DNA of 56,229 nucleotides from an uncultured bacterium (GCA_905214345.1 CAJMLV010000019.1:1-56229), one strand, 5' to 3'; shown: positions 7,670 through 17,699, numbered from the stretch's first letter. Notes: a model not told the origin generated them from the sequence alone. Made by a program: numbers and translations.

Positions 7670-8245
7670 ATGGCTGTGCAGTACGAAGGACGGATCGACC
7701 ACACCGAAGATTCCATCCACGCGCTGTTCCGCACCCAGTACAACACCTACTGCCTGGGGCGGGTGGTGCTGACTGCCGTGGCGGGCGTGGCTCTGATCGC
7801 GGCGGGATTGTTTGCGGCTTTGCCTCTTTGGGCCCAGGGCCTGCTGCTGTTAGCGGGGTGTCTGCTCTTTGCCGGGCGGGACCTGCCCGCCACCCTGCGG
7901 GCGGAAAACGCCCTGGAAGCCCGGGGCGGGGCGCTGCCCTCGGACGTATGCACCTTCAGTTCCGGGCATATGGAACTGCGCCAGGGCGAAGCCCACAAAA
8001 AACTGCGTTATGACCGTCTGGACCGTCTGGTGGCGGACCGGAAGTATCTGTATCTCTTTTTCGGGCCCGACTCGGTGGTGATGGTGGATCGGGAGAAGGT
8101 CACCCCCGGCACCGACAAGGACGTGATGGACCTGGTGGCCAAACGCAGCGGCAAACGGTGGGAAAATCCCTTCTCGCTGCTGAGCATGAATCTGAATGAC
8201 CTGCTGCGTATCTGGGACAACCGCAAGCGGGCGAAAAAAGCCTGA
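7670..8245 (+). CDS. YcxB-like small membrane protein
   Basis: This 191-residue protein has two adjacent hydrophobic segments at about residues 31-70 and then a soluble C-terminal half. That half contains KLRYDRLDRLVADRKYLYLFF and VMVDREKVTPGT, resembling the YcxB C-terminal domain found in many Firmicutes proteins of unknown function. The start at 7670 follows GAAAGGAAGGG. It is separated by 127 nt from the TRAP operon and may be its first gene. No enzymatic role can be assigned. Confidence 0.7.
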   Translation: MAVQYEGRIDHTEDSIHALFRTQYNTYCLGRVVLTAVAGVALIAAGLFAALPLWAQGLLLLAGCLLFAGRDLPATLRAENALEARGGALPSDVCTFSSGHMELRQGEAHKKLRYDRLDRLVADRKYLYLFFGPDSVVMVDREKVTPGTDKDVMDLVAKRSGKRWENPFSLLSMNLNDLLRIWDNRKRAKKA

Positions 8246-8372
8246 TTCTTACGGCATTTGCCGGCGAATATACACCCCAACAGGAAAGGAGGCAGGGAAG
8301 AGCCGAGAACATGCAAGGAAACGGCGTTTCTCCCAACGGGGAAACAGCAAGCAAAAGGAGGAGATTTGTATC

Positions 8373-9395
8373 ATGAGAAAAATGCGTTTTGGGCTGCGCC
8401 TTGCTGCGGCCGCGGCAGCGCTGAGCCTGGCGCTGACCGGCTGCGGCAGCAGCGGTGCGGCCGGGAATGCCGCCGACGGTGAGGAGCAGGTGTTCAACCT
8501 GACCCTGTCCCACGGTCTGGCGGAGGACCACGCGGTGCACATCGCCCTGACTGCCTTTGCGGAGGACGTGAAGGAGCAGTCCGGCGGCACCATCAACATT
8601 GAGATTTTCCCCAACGGCGTGCTGGGCAGCGAGACCGACAACATCACCCAGATCCGCGCCGGTGCCCTGGATATGGCCAAGGTTTCCGCTTCCACCCTGG
8701 GCAACTTCCAGAACGAGTGGAACGTGCTGTCCGTGCCTTACGTTTTCAACGACCAGGAGCATTATTACAATGTCATGGACGGCGACATCGCCCAGGACCT
8801 GTACCAGCTCACCGCCGACAAGGGCTTCATGGGCCTGACCTGGATGGACTCCGGCGCCCGTTCCTTCTACACTGCCGACCGTGCCATCCGCACCCCGGCG
8901 GACCTGAAGGGCCTGCGCATCCGTACCATGGACTCCCAGATGGCCATTGACATGATGGACGCCCTGGGCGGTTCTTCCACCGTTATGGGCTATTCCGAAA
9001 TCTACACCGGCATGCAGCAGGGTGTTGTGGACGGTGCCGAGAACAACGTTACCGCCCTGCGCGATCACGCCGACGTGACCAAGTACTACTGCTTTGACGA
9101 GCATACCCGCATCCCCGATATCATGCTCATCTCCAGCGAGACCTGGAATGCCATGTCCGACCACCAGCGTCAGATCATGACCGACTGTGCCAAGAAGATG
9201 ACCGAGGAGTACAAGACTGCCTGGACCGAGTTCGAGAACGAAGTTCTGGCCGCGGCGGAAGAAAAGGGCGTGGAACTCATCCGTGATGTGGATACCGCCG
9301 CTTTCCAGGAGGCCTGCCAGTCCATCTACACCAACCTGGAGACCGAATCCCCCGAAGTCTACGCCTATGTGGAACGCATCCAGGCGGCGGGCTGA
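8373..9395 (+). CDS. dctP: TRAP transporter substrate-binding lipoprotein (DctP family), system 1
   Basis: This 340-residue extracytoplasmic receptor has a lipoprotein signal peptide with lipobox LALTGC (Cys24), followed by a DctP domain. Recognisable features are LSHGLAEDHAVH near the mature N terminus, IFPNGVLGSE, and LKGLRIRTMDSQMA, which carries the conserved Arg that binds carboxylate ligands in this family. The GVVDGAENN segment is also typical. TRAP systems import organic or sugar acids with sodium. The start at 8373 has AAAAGGAGGAG upstream; the open frame extends further 5' without a signal. With dctQ, dctM and two GH31 genes it forms a likely single transcript. Confidence 0.92.
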   Translation: MRKMRFGLRLAAAAAALSLALTGCGSSGAAGNAADGEEQVFNLTLSHGLAEDHAVHIALTAFAEDVKEQSGGTINIEIFPNGVLGSETDNITQIRAGALDMAKVSASTLGNFQNEWNVLSVPYVFNDQEHYYNVMDGDIAQDLYQLTADKGFMGLTWMDSGARSFYTADRAIRTPADLKGLRIRTMDSQMAIDMMDALGGSSTVMGYSEIYTGMQQGVVDGAENNVTALRDHADVTKYYCFDEHTRIPDIMLISSETWNAMSDHQRQIMTDCAKKMTEEYKTAWTEFENEVLAAAEEKGVELIRDVDTAAFQEACQSIYTNLETESPEVYAYVERIQAAG

Positions 9396-9473
9396 TGCCG
9401 CTGCCCCTGTGGACCGGGGGCCGTGCGGCAATGGCCGCGACCCGGTCTGTATGCTGTGAGAGGAGTTGAAACC

Positions 9474-9953
9474 GTGAAACAATTCGATAAGATCCTGGAT
9501 ACCGTCATGCGGTTTTTGCTGGCGCTGTCCATGTTTGCCCTGCTGGCGGGCGGCACCTGGCAGATCTTCACCCGTATGATCCTGCAGGACCCGTCCACCG
9601 TTACCGACGAATTCCTGCGCTATGTTCTGATCTGGGCTTCCCTGATCGGTTCCGCCTACTGCTTCTACCGCGATGAACACCTGGCACTGGACCTGGTCAA
9701 GGATCGCGTCAAGGGTCCCGTGGCTGTGGTACTGAACATCTTCATCGAAGCCATGATCCTGTTCTTTGTCTGCTACGTCTTTATCTATGGCGGCTTCAAG
9801 CTGGCCACCGCCGCTCTGAACGTGTCCTCGGTCATGCGCCTGCCGTACACCTTCCTGTACTCGGTGCTGCCCATCTCCGGCGCCTTCATCGTGCTGGCCC
9901 GTGTTCTGAAGTACGTTCAGCTCTATATCAATAAGAAGGGAGGCAACGTCTGA
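9474..9953 (+). CDS. dctQ: TRAP transporter small permease (DctQ family), system 1
   Basis: This 159-residue protein has four membrane segments and the family pattern WQIFTRMIL and DEFLRYVLIWASLIGSAY near the N terminus. It pairs with the large permease DctM. I chose the GTG at 9474, preceded by GAGAGGAG at 7-9 nt spacing; an ATG 51 nt upstream has no ribosome site. Its stop overlaps the dctM start by one base (TGATG), so translation is coupled. Confidence 0.9.
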   Translation: MKQFDKILDTVMRFLLALSMFALLAGGTWQIFTRMILQDPSTVTDEFLRYVLIWASLIGSAYCFYRDEHLALDLVKDRVKGPVAVVLNIFIEAMILFFVCYVFIYGGFKLATAALNVSSVMRLPYTFLYSVLPISGAFIVLARVLKYVQLYINKKGGNV

Positions 9954-11269
9954 TGGTCGTACAAGCCACTCTGTGCCTGTTTGGCTCCTTCTTCGTCCTG
10001 CTGCTGGCGGGCGTTCCCATCTCTGCCGGTATCGGCATCGCGTCCATCATCACCGCGCTGTTCAACATGCCCGCGGACATCTTCGCCCTGATCGCCGCCC
10101 AGCGGTGCTTCTCCGGCCTGGATTCCTTCTCTCTGCTGGCGCTGCCCTTCTTCACCCTGGGCGGCAACATCATGAACAAGGGCGGCATTGCCCGCCGCCT
10201 CATCCGTCTGGCCCGCCTGCTGGTGGGCAAGATCCCTGGCTACCTGGCTGCCACCAACGTGCTGGCCAACATGTTCTTCGGCGCCGTGTCCGGTTCCTCC
10301 GTGGCCGCCACCTCCGCCATGGGCTCCATCCTCAGCCCTCTGGAAGCGGAAGAAGGCTATGACCCCAACTACTCCGCCGCCGTCAACATCTGCTCGGCGC
10401 CCACCGGCATCCTCATCCCCCCGTCCGGTCCCCTGATCCTCTACTCCATCACCGCCGGCGGTGTTTCTGTGGCGGCTCTGTTCATGGGCGGCTACCTCAC
10501 CGGTATCCTGCTGGGTCTCTGCGTGGCCGTTCTGGCCATCTTCCTGGCTGTGAAGAAGGGCTATAAGGCTTCCACCGTCAAGGAGGAAGACTCCGCACTG
10601 CGCATCTGGATCGATGCCATTCCTTCTCTGCTGGCCGTTATCATCGTCATGGGCGGCATCCTGGGCGGCTTCTTCACCGCCACCGAAGCCGGCGTGGTCA
10701 TGTGCCTGTACTGCACCCTGCTGGGCGTTGTGTACCGGGAACTGAGCTTCAAGACCTTCTATGACATGCTGGCCGATACCATGAAGAGCTCCGCCACCAT
10801 CCTGTTCCTGATCGCGGCCTCTTCCATCATGTCCTATGTCATGTCCTACTCCGGCATTCCCGCTGCCATCAGCGAAGGCCTCATGAGCATCTCCAACAAC
10901 CGCTATGTGATCCTGCTCATCATGAACGTCTTCCTGCTGGTCATGGGCATGTTCCTGGACCTGACCCCCGCCGTGCTGATCTTTACCCCCATCTTCCTGC
11001 CCATCGCCACCAGCATCGGCATGAGCCCCGTCCACTTCGGCCTCATGCTCATCACCAACCTGGGCATCGGTTCCGTCACCCCGCCTGTCGGCTCCTGCCT
11101 GTTCGTCGGCTGCGGTGTGGCCAAGGTCAAGATCGAGGGCGTTACCAAGTACATCATCCCGCTGTTCTGCGGCATGGTGGTGGCCCTGTTCCTCATTACC
11201 TTCATCCCCGCCATCCCCATGATCGTGCCGTACCTGTGCGGTCTGGTGGACACCTTCTGGTGGGCCTGA
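9953..11269 (+). CDS. dctM: TRAP transporter large permease (DctM family), system 1
   Basis: This 438-residue sodium-coupled permease has about 12 hydrophobic segments. Family signatures are LPFFTLGGNIMNKGGIARRL, FGAVSGSSVAATSAMGSI, APTGILIPPSGPLI and MGMFLDLTPAVLIFTPIFLP. It carries the substrate delivered by the upstream DctP. It is followed, after 128 nt with one hairpin, by the first GH31 gene, which suggests that the glycosidases act on the transported compound or on its source glycan. Confidence 0.93.
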   Translation: MVVQATLCLFGSFFVLLLAGVPISAGIGIASIITALFNMPADIFALIAAQRCFSGLDSFSLLALPFFTLGGNIMNKGGIARRLIRLARLLVGKIPGYLAATNVLANMFFGAVSGSSVAATSAMGSILSPLEAEEGYDPNYSAAVNICSAPTGILIPPSGPLILYSITAGGVSVAALFMGGYLTGILLGLCVAVLAIFLAVKKGYKASTVKEEDSALRIWIDAIPSLLAVIIVMGGILGGFFTATEAGVVMCLYCTLLGVVYRELSFKTFYDMLADTMKSSATILFLIAASSIMSYVMSYSGIPAAISEGLMSISNNRYVILLIMNVFLLVMGMFLDLTPAVLIFTPIFLPIATSIGMSPVHFGLMLITNLGIGSVTPPVGSCLFVGCGVAKVKIEGVTKYIIPLFCGMVVALFLITFIPAIPMIVPYLCGLVDTFWWA

Positions 11270-11311
11270 TCTGAAACTTTTCCGCTGCGGTCTGCTCCGC
11301 GGCGGGTGCAG

Positions 11312-11346
11312 AGCCTCCGACTTCATACGGCTTATGGTCGGAGGCT
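11312..11346 (+). other. Hairpin between dctM and the first GH31 gene
   Basis: AGCCTCCGAC (11312-11321) pairs with GTCGGAGGCT (11337-11346). A weak T-rich tail follows, so partial termination or transcript processing inside the operon is possible. Confidence 0.45.
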
Positions 11347-11397
11347 TCTGCCGTTTCAGACAGAACGCTTTACAATCACGCAGAGAGGAGTACTTTC

Positions 11398-13890
11398 ATG
11401 TACCTTTGCAAAGAATTCCGCGGCATGGACAAGCAGGACGGCTGCTTCCTGCTCCACACCAACTGCGCGGACATCAAGGTCTGCTTCGTCACCGACGAGA
11501 TCGTCCGTGTGCGTGTTTCCTTCGACAAGGAACTGGCCGAAGAATCCTACGTTCTGGCCACCACCGCCTGGGAGGACCGTCTGGACGGCCTGTTTGAGGG
11601 CGAGCGCACCCGCCTGACCCCTGTGGAACCCCAGGTCAGCGAGGATGACGCCGCCATCACCTTCACCACCGCCGCCGTGCGGCTGGTCTTCGACAAGGAC
11701 CCCCTGGGCTTCAAGCTGTACAACGCCGCGGGCGACCTGCTGTACAGCGACCTGGCCGGCACCCCCTACACCCTGGACGCCAACCGCCGGGTGACCCATT
11801 ACAGCGCCATGAACGAGGACGACTGCTTCTACGGCTTCGGCGAAAAGACCGGCGAGCTGAACAAGAACAAGCATTTCCTGCGCCAGCGCGCCACCGACGC
11901 CATGGGCTATGACGCCGAAGTCATGGACACCCTGTACAAGCACATTCCCTTCTATATCCGCCTGAACCGAACCACCGCCAAGGCTGTGGGCGTGTACTAC
12001 AACAACTTCTATGAGTCCGTGTTCAACATGGGCTGCGAGAAGAGCAACTACTGGTCCCGCTACACCTACTGGCAGGCGGACGGCGGCGACGTGGACATGT
12101 TCCTGCTGGCAGGTGATACCCTGCGCCGCGTGGTGGACAACTACACCCGCCTCACCGGCCGCCCGGCCCTGCTGCCCAAGCGCGCCCTGGGCTACCAGGG
12201 GTCCAGCATGTACTACCCTGAGCTGGAAAAGGACAGCGACGAGGCCGTTCTGGGCTTCATCGACACCATCAAGGAGGAAGGCTTCCCCATCGACGGCTTC
12301 CACCTTTCCTCCGGCTACACCAGCTACAACAACAAGCGCTGCGTCTTTACCTGGAATACCGACCGCTTCAAGGACCCCCGGGCCTACTTTAAGGCCATGA
12401 ACGAAAAGGGCGCCCAGAACGTGCCCAACGTCAAGCCCGGCATCCTGCTGTGCCACCCCTGGTTTGACGAGTTCAACGCCAAGGGCGTTTTCGTCAAGGA
12501 TTCCACCGAAGATACCTACGCCGTGGGCAAATGGTGGGGCGGCGACGGCGCTTTCTGGGACTACACCAAGCCCGAAGGCCGCAAAGCCTGGAAGCAATAC
12601 CTCACCGCCAATGTCATCGACGTGGGCACCGATTCCATCTGGGACGACAACTGCGAGTACGACAGCCTGCTGGACAAGGACTGCCGCTGTGATTTTGACG
12701 GCAAGGGCGGCACCATCGGCCAGCTCAAGCCCATCATGTGCACCCTGATGTGCAAGATCGGCGCCGAAGCGGTGGTGGAACACAACCCCGACGCCCGTCC
12801 CTACATCGTCTGCCGCAGCGGTTCCGCCGGTATCCAGAAGTACGCCCAGACCTGGTGCGGCGACAACTTCACCAGCTGGAAGACCCTGCGCTACAATATC
12901 CCCATCATCACCGGCATGGGCCTGTCCGGGCAGCCCAACGAAGGCGCCGACATCGGCGGCTTCCATGGCCCTGCCCCGGAGGAGGAACTCTTTGTGCGCT
13001 GGGTGCAGAACGGCATCTTCCAGCCCCGGTTCTCCATCCATTCCGCCAGCAATGACAATACCGTCACCGAACCCTGGATGTACCGCGGTTCCGCCGACAT
13101 CATCCGGGAAGCCATCCTGCTGCGTTACCGCATGACCCCCTACCTCTACTCTGCCGAGTACGAGGCCAGCCGGACCGGCGCGCCCATCATGCGTCCTCTG
13201 GTGTACGAGTTCCAGGACGACCCCAAGGTCTATGACGAGAGCTTCGAGTTCATGTTCGGCCGGGACATCCTGGTGGCCAACGTCATCGAGCCCGGCGCCA
13301 AGACCTGGAAGGTCTACCTGCCCGCCGGCTGCAAGTGGTACGACTGGAACAACAACTTTGACTGCTATGAGGGCGGGCAGACCATCGAGGTGCCGGTGGA
13401 TATGACCACCATCCCCATGTTCATCCGGGAAGGTGCCATCATCCCCATGGCGGACAACCAGTTCATGAGCATGGCCAACGATCACATGACCGACCTGCAC
13501 CTGATCCTGGCCCCCGGCAAGGAAAGCGCCTACACCCTGTACGATGACGACGGCGTGACCAACGACTTCCGGAAGGGCATCTGCCGCAAGACCGAAATTT
13601 CCATGACCGGCACCGACGTGGTCAAGGTGGACTTTGCCGCCACCGGCAGCTACACCGATTTTGTGGAGCGTGTCACGGTGGAGATGATCCGCAAGGACCG
13701 CAGCCCCTTCTGGGTGACCCTGGGCGACAAGAAGCTGGAACACTTCCTCAACCGCCGCAAGTTCGAAGCCGCCGAGGAAGGCTGGTATTACAGCCAGACC
13801 AAGAAGGCCGTCCTCGTCAAGTACCCCAACCCCCGCAAGGACACTGTCCTGACCGTTTCTTTTGAAGATTTTGACCTGATCGGCATGTAA
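11398..13890 (+). CDS. Glycoside hydrolase family 31 (alpha-glucosidase/alpha-xylosidase type), copy 1
   Basis: This 830-residue enzyme lacks a signal peptide and is probably cytoplasmic. It has the GH31 N-terminal beta-sandwich, including DDCFYGFGEKTGELNK, then the catalytic barrel and C-terminal sheet domains. The nucleophile motif reads WDDNCE with Asp417 as candidate nucleophile; WCGDN carries Asp489 as candidate acid/base. The ADIGGFHG and QPRFSIHS subsite segments are also visible. The family includes alpha-glucosidases, alpha-xylosidases and sulfoquinovosidases; the exact sugar cannot be read from sequence. The ATG at 11398 follows AGAGAGGAG. It is 21 nt ahead of a clear paralogue. Confidence 0.9.
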   Translation: MYLCKEFRGMDKQDGCFLLHTNCADIKVCFVTDEIVRVRVSFDKELAEESYVLATTAWEDRLDGLFEGERTRLTPVEPQVSEDDAAITFTTAAVRLVFDKDPLGFKLYNAAGDLLYSDLAGTPYTLDANRRVTHYSAMNEDDCFYGFGEKTGELNKNKHFLRQRATDAMGYDAEVMDTLYKHIPFYIRLNRTTAKAVGVYYNNFYESVFNMGCEKSNYWSRYTYWQADGGDVDMFLLAGDTLRRVVDNYTRLTGRPALLPKRALGYQGSSMYYPELEKDSDEAVLGFIDTIKEEGFPIDGFHLSSGYTSYNNKRCVFTWNTDRFKDPRAYFKAMNEKGAQNVPNVKPGILLCHPWFDEFNAKGVFVKDSTEDTYAVGKWWGGDGAFWDYTKPEGRKAWKQYLTANVIDVGTDSIWDDNCEYDSLLDKDCRCDFDGKGGTIGQLKPIMCTLMCKIGAEAVVEHNPDARPYIVCRSGSAGIQKYAQTWCGDNFTSWKTLRYNIPIITGMGLSGQPNEGADIGGFHGPAPEEELFVRWVQNGIFQPRFSIHSASNDNTVTEPWMYRGSADIIREAILLRYRMTPYLYSAEYEASRTGAPIMRPLVYEFQDDPKVYDESFEFMFGRDILVANVIEPGAKTWKVYLPAGCKWYDWNNNFDCYEGGQTIEVPVDMTTIPMFIREGAIIPMADNQFMSMANDHMTDLHLILAPGKESAYTLYDDDGVTNDFRKGICRKTEISMTGTDVVKVDFAATGSYTDFVERVTVEMIRKDRSPFWVTLGDKKLEHFLNRRKFEAAEEGWYYSQTKKAVLVKYPNPRKDTVLTVSFEDFDLIGM

Positions 13891-13911
13891 TACGCCGGAA
13901 AGAGGAACCCT

Positions 13912-16428
13912 ATGCTGCTCAAACACATCCAGTCGGTGGAAAAGACCGAAAACGGCTACCGTATCCACGGCGACAACGCCGACGTGATGCTGGTCTTTAT
14001 GACCGACGATATCATCCGTGTGCGTGTTTCTTTTGACCGCGCATTCAAGGAAGAATCCTACACCCTGGTGACCACCGCCTGGGCCGACCGCATGGACGAA
14101 ATGCTGGCGGGGGAGCGTACCCGCATCACCGCCCTGGACGTCCCCTGTGAGGAGACCGACAAGACCCTGACCTTCCGCACCGCCACCCTCAAGCTGGTGC
14201 TGCGCAAGTGCCCCTTCTCCATGCTGCTGTACACCGCTGATGGGGAACTGATCTACCAGGACCTGCGGGAGCGGGCCTTTGAACAGGACCAGCTGGGCCG
14301 CCTGTCCCACTATTCCCGTATGGACCGGGCTCACGACCACTTCTACGGCTTCGGTGAAAAGACCGGCCACCTGGACAAGAAGGGCCGCCGCCTGCGCATG
14401 TCCCCCAAGGACGCCATCGGTCATGACCCGGAATTCGGCGATCCCATGTACAAGCACATTCCTTTCTATGTGCGCATCAACGATACCCAGCGTCATGCCC
14501 TGGGCCTGTTCTACCACAACTCCTACGACAGCGTGTTCGACATGGGCCAGGAGATCTCCGGTTACTGGGACCCCTACTGCTACTACCAGACCGACGGCGG
14601 CGACATCGACCTGTTCCTGCTCAACGGTCCCTCGGTGGCGGCGGTGGTGGACCATTACACCCTGCTCACCGGCCGCAGCGCCCTGCCCACCAAACAGTCC
14701 CTGGGCTACTGCGCTTCCACCATGTACTATGCCGAGCTGGAAAAGGACTGCGACCAGGAGATCTACAAGGTCATCGACAAGCACCGCAAGGAAGGGGTCC
14801 TCATCGACAACTTCTGGCTGGCTTCCGGCTACACCAGCGGCGAGGAGGACAACCTCCGTTATGTGTTCAACTGGAACCACCGCCGCTTCCCCGACCCGGC
14901 GGGCTTCTTTGCCAAAATGAATGCCATGGGCATCAACGTCATCCCCAACCTCAAGCCCGGCATCCTGAAAAACCACCCCTACATGCCCCTGTTTGAGAAG
15001 AACGACGTCTTTATCAAGAACCCCGACGGCGACGGCGACTATTACGGCCGCTGGTGGGGCGGCGAAGGCCGGTTTTTCGACTTCACCGGCGAAAAGGGCC
15101 GCAACACCTGGAAGGACCTGCTGAAGAAGAACGTGCTGGAACTGGGGGTCAAGACCGTCTGGAACGACAACTGCGAGATGGACGGCGTGGAGGACCGCAA
15201 CGCCCAGTGCGACTTCGAGGGCGAAAAGGGCACCATGGCCGAACTGAAGATCCTGCACTCCAACCTGATGGCCTATGTGGGCAAGCAGGCTCTGGCGGAA
15301 GTCTATCCCGGCGAACGTCCCTACATCATCAACCGTGCGGGTTTTGCGGGCATCCAGCGGTACGCCCAGGTCTGGGGCGGCGACAACCTCACCGACTGGC
15401 GCACCGTCAAGTTCAACATCGCCACCATCCTGGGCATGGGCCTGTCCGGCTGCGCCAACATGGGCTGCGACATCGGCGGCTTTGCGGGCGGCGCCCCCGA
15501 AGCGGAACTGCTGCTGCGCTGGATCCAGAGCGGTATCTTCCAGCCCCGGTTCTGCCTGAACTCCGCCAACGACGACAACACCGTCACCCAGCCCTGGATG
15601 TATGAGGAAAACAACGAATACATCCGCGCTGCCTATGCCCTGCGCTACCGCATGCTGCCCTACCTCTACTCCCTGATGTACGAGGCCAACCAGGACGGTA
15701 TGCCCGCCATGCGTCCTCTGTTCCTGGAATTCCCCGACGACCCCGCCTGCTATACCGACGAGAACCTGACCTTCATGTTCGGTCCCGCCGTACTGGTGGC
15801 CAACGTGGTGGAAAAGGGCGCCAAGACCCGCAAGATCTACCTGCCTGCAGGCACCACCTGGTACGACATGAACGACAACCTGCGCGCCTATGCGGGCGGT
15901 CAGACCATCGAAGTGCCGGTGGACCTGGGCTCCATCCCCATGTTCCTGCGCGGGTCCGGCGTCTTTGCCACCAGCGAGGACGTGAAGCATATCGAGAGCG
16001 ATACCCTGCGCCATCTGGACCTGCTCATCGCCGCCGAGAAGGACAACACCTTCGTGCTGTATGACGACGATGGCCACACCGAGCAGTACAAGCAGGGCAA
16101 CTACTCCCGCACCGAGATCAATGTCACCGCCGGTGAGCGCACCACGGTGGCCTTCCGCAAGACCGGTTCCTATGCCGACACGGTGGACAGCCTGACCATC
16201 CGCCTGGTGAGCAAGGCCAAGGGCGCCTACTGGGTCACGGTGGACGGCAAGCCGGTGCAGCGCACCATCGTGCGGGAAGCCTTCGACGCCGCCGACTGTG
16301 CCTGGTACTACAACATGTCCGACCGCACCATCTGGGTCAAGTACCCCAAACCCGCCAAGGACAGCTACGACGTGGTCATCTCCACCGAAAAGTTCGACCT
16401 GGTGGGCATGGTCAAGCCGGAAGATTAA
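13912..16428 (+). CDS. Glycoside hydrolase family 31, copy 2
   Basis: This 838-residue protein is a tandem paralogue of the preceding gene along its whole length. Shared blocks include HFYGFGEKTGHLDKKG, WNDNCE (candidate nucleophile Asp419), WGGDN (candidate acid/base Asp491), CDIGGFAG and QPRFCLNS. It also has no export signal. Retention of both copies with substitutions near the active site (WDDNCE versus WNDNCE, WCGDN versus WGGDN) suggests they cleave different linkages or aglycones. It starts 21 nt after copy 1 behind AAAGAGG and ends at a bidirectional terminator. Confidence 0.9.
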   Translation: MLLKHIQSVEKTENGYRIHGDNADVMLVFMTDDIIRVRVSFDRAFKEESYTLVTTAWADRMDEMLAGERTRITALDVPCEETDKTLTFRTATLKLVLRKCPFSMLLYTADGELIYQDLRERAFEQDQLGRLSHYSRMDRAHDHFYGFGEKTGHLDKKGRRLRMSPKDAIGHDPEFGDPMYKHIPFYVRINDTQRHALGLFYHNSYDSVFDMGQEISGYWDPYCYYQTDGGDIDLFLLNGPSVAAVVDHYTLLTGRSALPTKQSLGYCASTMYYAELEKDCDQEIYKVIDKHRKEGVLIDNFWLASGYTSGEEDNLRYVFNWNHRRFPDPAGFFAKMNAMGINVIPNLKPGILKNHPYMPLFEKNDVFIKNPDGDGDYYGRWWGGEGRFFDFTGEKGRNTWKDLLKKNVLELGVKTVWNDNCEMDGVEDRNAQCDFEGEKGTMAELKILHSNLMAYVGKQALAEVYPGERPYIINRAGFAGIQRYAQVWGGDNLTDWRTVKFNIATILGMGLSGCANMGCDIGGFAGGAPEAELLLRWIQSGIFQPRFCLNSANDDNTVTQPWMYEENNEYIRAAYALRYRMLPYLYSLMYEANQDGMPAMRPLFLEFPDDPACYTDENLTFMFGPAVLVANVVEKGAKTRKIYLPAGTTWYDMNDNLRAYAGGQTIEVPVDLGSIPMFLRGSGVFATSEDVKHIESDTLRHLDLLIAAEKDNTFVLYDDDGHTEQYKQGNYSRTEINVTAGERTTVAFRKTGSYADTVDSLTIRLVSKAKGAYWVTVDGKPVQRTIVREAFDAADCAWYYNMSDRTIWVKYPKPAKDSYDVVISTEKFDLVGMVKPED

Positions 16429-16455
16429 GCAATCTTTTCCTCTTTTCCAACAACA

Positions 16456-16485
16456 GAAATGCCGCAGCGGAAGCTGCGGCATTTC
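16456..16485. terminator. Bidirectional intrinsic terminator
   Basis: GAAATGCCGCAGC (16456-16468) is perfectly complementary to GCTGCGGCATTTC (16473-16485) with a 4-nt loop. It sits between the GH31 gene and the convergent MBL-fold gene and can serve both. Confidence 0.85.
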
Positions 16486-16503
16486 TTCGTTTCTGTGATG
16501 ATT

Positions 16504-17313
16504 TTACAGTTCCAGTTCCACCCCGCTGTGCAGGGGGCGCAGCTGGTCGCCCATGATCTGCTGCATCCTCTCAAAGGCCGGGCGGCCGGTGCAGTGGCCG
16601 GAGTAAAACCGGCAGCGGTGTTGCGTCAGGGCGCGGGCGGTGTCCTCGATGACCTGCCACTCTTCGGGGGTGTAGTCGGTGGATTTTTTCATGTGGAACC
16701 CGCTGACGACCACATCCGGGTCGCCGCCGAAAATCTCGGTGTACCGGTCCAGAATGTTCAGGATGCCGTTGTGGGCACAGCCGGACAGCAGCACCCGCCG
16801 GCCTTCCGCTTCCACCACCAGGCACTGTTCGTGACCAAAGTCGTCCTGGACAGGCACGCCCTCCCGCATCACCCGCAGGGCCAGATTGCTCTGGGGCCAG
16901 TACCGCCGCCCGGTGATGCCGCTGAACAGGTACAGCTCCTCGTCCAGGCGGGCGTCCCCGTCCAGAAAATGTACCTGAGGCAGGGCAAGGATGGCCTTGT
17001 CCATGCCGATGTACTTGTCCCCGTGGTAAAAGTCCTGCCCGGCGCTGCGCTGCATCCAGATGCAGGCTTGCGGGGCCAGTTCGGCCATGCGCAGCAGCCC
17101 GCCTGAATGGTCGTAATGTCCGTGGCTGAGCACCACCGTGTCCACCCCGGACAAGTCGATGCCCACCGCCGCGGCGTTGTCCGCAAAGGCGGCGGTGGAG
17201 CCGGTGTCCAGCACCAGGCGGTGGCGGGGCGTCTGCAGGTACAGGCTCAGGCCGTGCTCGTGGGCGCAGCCTTCGGCACCGGGGGTGTTTTCGATCAGGG
17301 TGACAATGCGCAT
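16504..17313 (-). CDS. MBL-fold metallohydrolase (MTH1-like, dihydropterin-phosphate family)
   Basis: This 269-residue cytoplasmic protein is of the metallo-beta-lactamase fold. The metal site SHGHYDH (His64, His66, Asp68, His69) is intact, and further ligands lie in LLSGCAHNGILNIL and the C-terminal SGHCTGRPAF, a pattern typical of the subfamily containing dihydropteroate-like and ribofuranosyl-aminobenzene-phosphate enzymes. The specific substrate is unknown. The start at 17313 follows GGGAGG; the longer frame to 17424 would run through the promoter. It is the only leftward gene inside the TRAP/GH31 island. Confidence 0.82.
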   Translation of the reverse strand: MRIVTLIENTPGAEGCAHEHGLSLYLQTPRHRLVLDTGSTAAFADNAAAVGIDLSGVDTVVLSHGHYDHSGGLLRMAELAPQACIWMQRSAGQDFYHGDKYIGMDKAILALPQVHFLDGDARLDEELYLFSGITGRRYWPQSNLALRVMREGVPVQDDFGHEQCLVVEAEGRRVLLSGCAHNGILNILDRYTEIFGGDPDVVVSGFHMKKSTDYTPEEWQVIEDTARALTQHRCRFYSGHCTGRPAFERMQQIMGDQLRPLHSGVELEL

Positions 17314-17344
17314 GGACGGTCCCTCCCAAGATTTTTCTGGTTTC

Positions 17345-17373
17345 AGTATACCCCACAAAACGCTCCGGAACAA
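17345..17373 (-). promoter_or_regulatory. Sigma-A-type promoter of the MBL-fold gene
   Basis: On the minus strand TTGTTC (17368-17373) and TATACT (17345-17350) are 17 nt apart, about 32 nt ahead of the start codon. Confidence 0.7.
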
Positions 17374-17699
17374 GGCTGTCATGCGGGCTTGTATGGGGCA
17401 TGGCCCACAAAAAATGGATTGCATTTTTGGCCATTCTTCGGCTGGACAGCGTGTTCAACTTGTGTTAAGGTTGTGATAGAAAATGCGTTCGGCCAACAGG
17501 GCAGACGCTGTGATTTTGGTACAAAATGGCGGCGGCACCGCAGCGGGTGTCGGCGCCTGTTGTTGTTGCGTTGGGTTTGAATTTACTGCCGGGCATACTA
17601 AATGGAGGTCAGCCTGCCGGAATCCAACCGCGCTCTGCCGGGGGCAGACCCGGCGGGCGCAAATCCCTTTCAAAACCTTGAGGAAAGAAGGCGGAGCTT
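17374..17699. other. Control region upstream of the second TRAP operon
   Basis: No gene is supported here. A small perfect inverted repeat, ATTTTG-GTA-CAAAAT (17513-17527), could be an operator. A weak rightward promoter is possible with TTCAAC at 17454-17459 and TAGAAA at 17477-17482 (17-nt spacer). An open frame that enters from 17483 overlaps dctP in another frame and is not credible. Confidence 0.35.

Noticed and set aside
11356..16482. A 1708-codon leftward open frame opposite the two GH31 genes
   Set aside because: It is the low-complexity Val/Gly/His-rich shadow of two well-supported GH31 genes in GC-rich DNA. It has no ribosome site and no recognisable domain.
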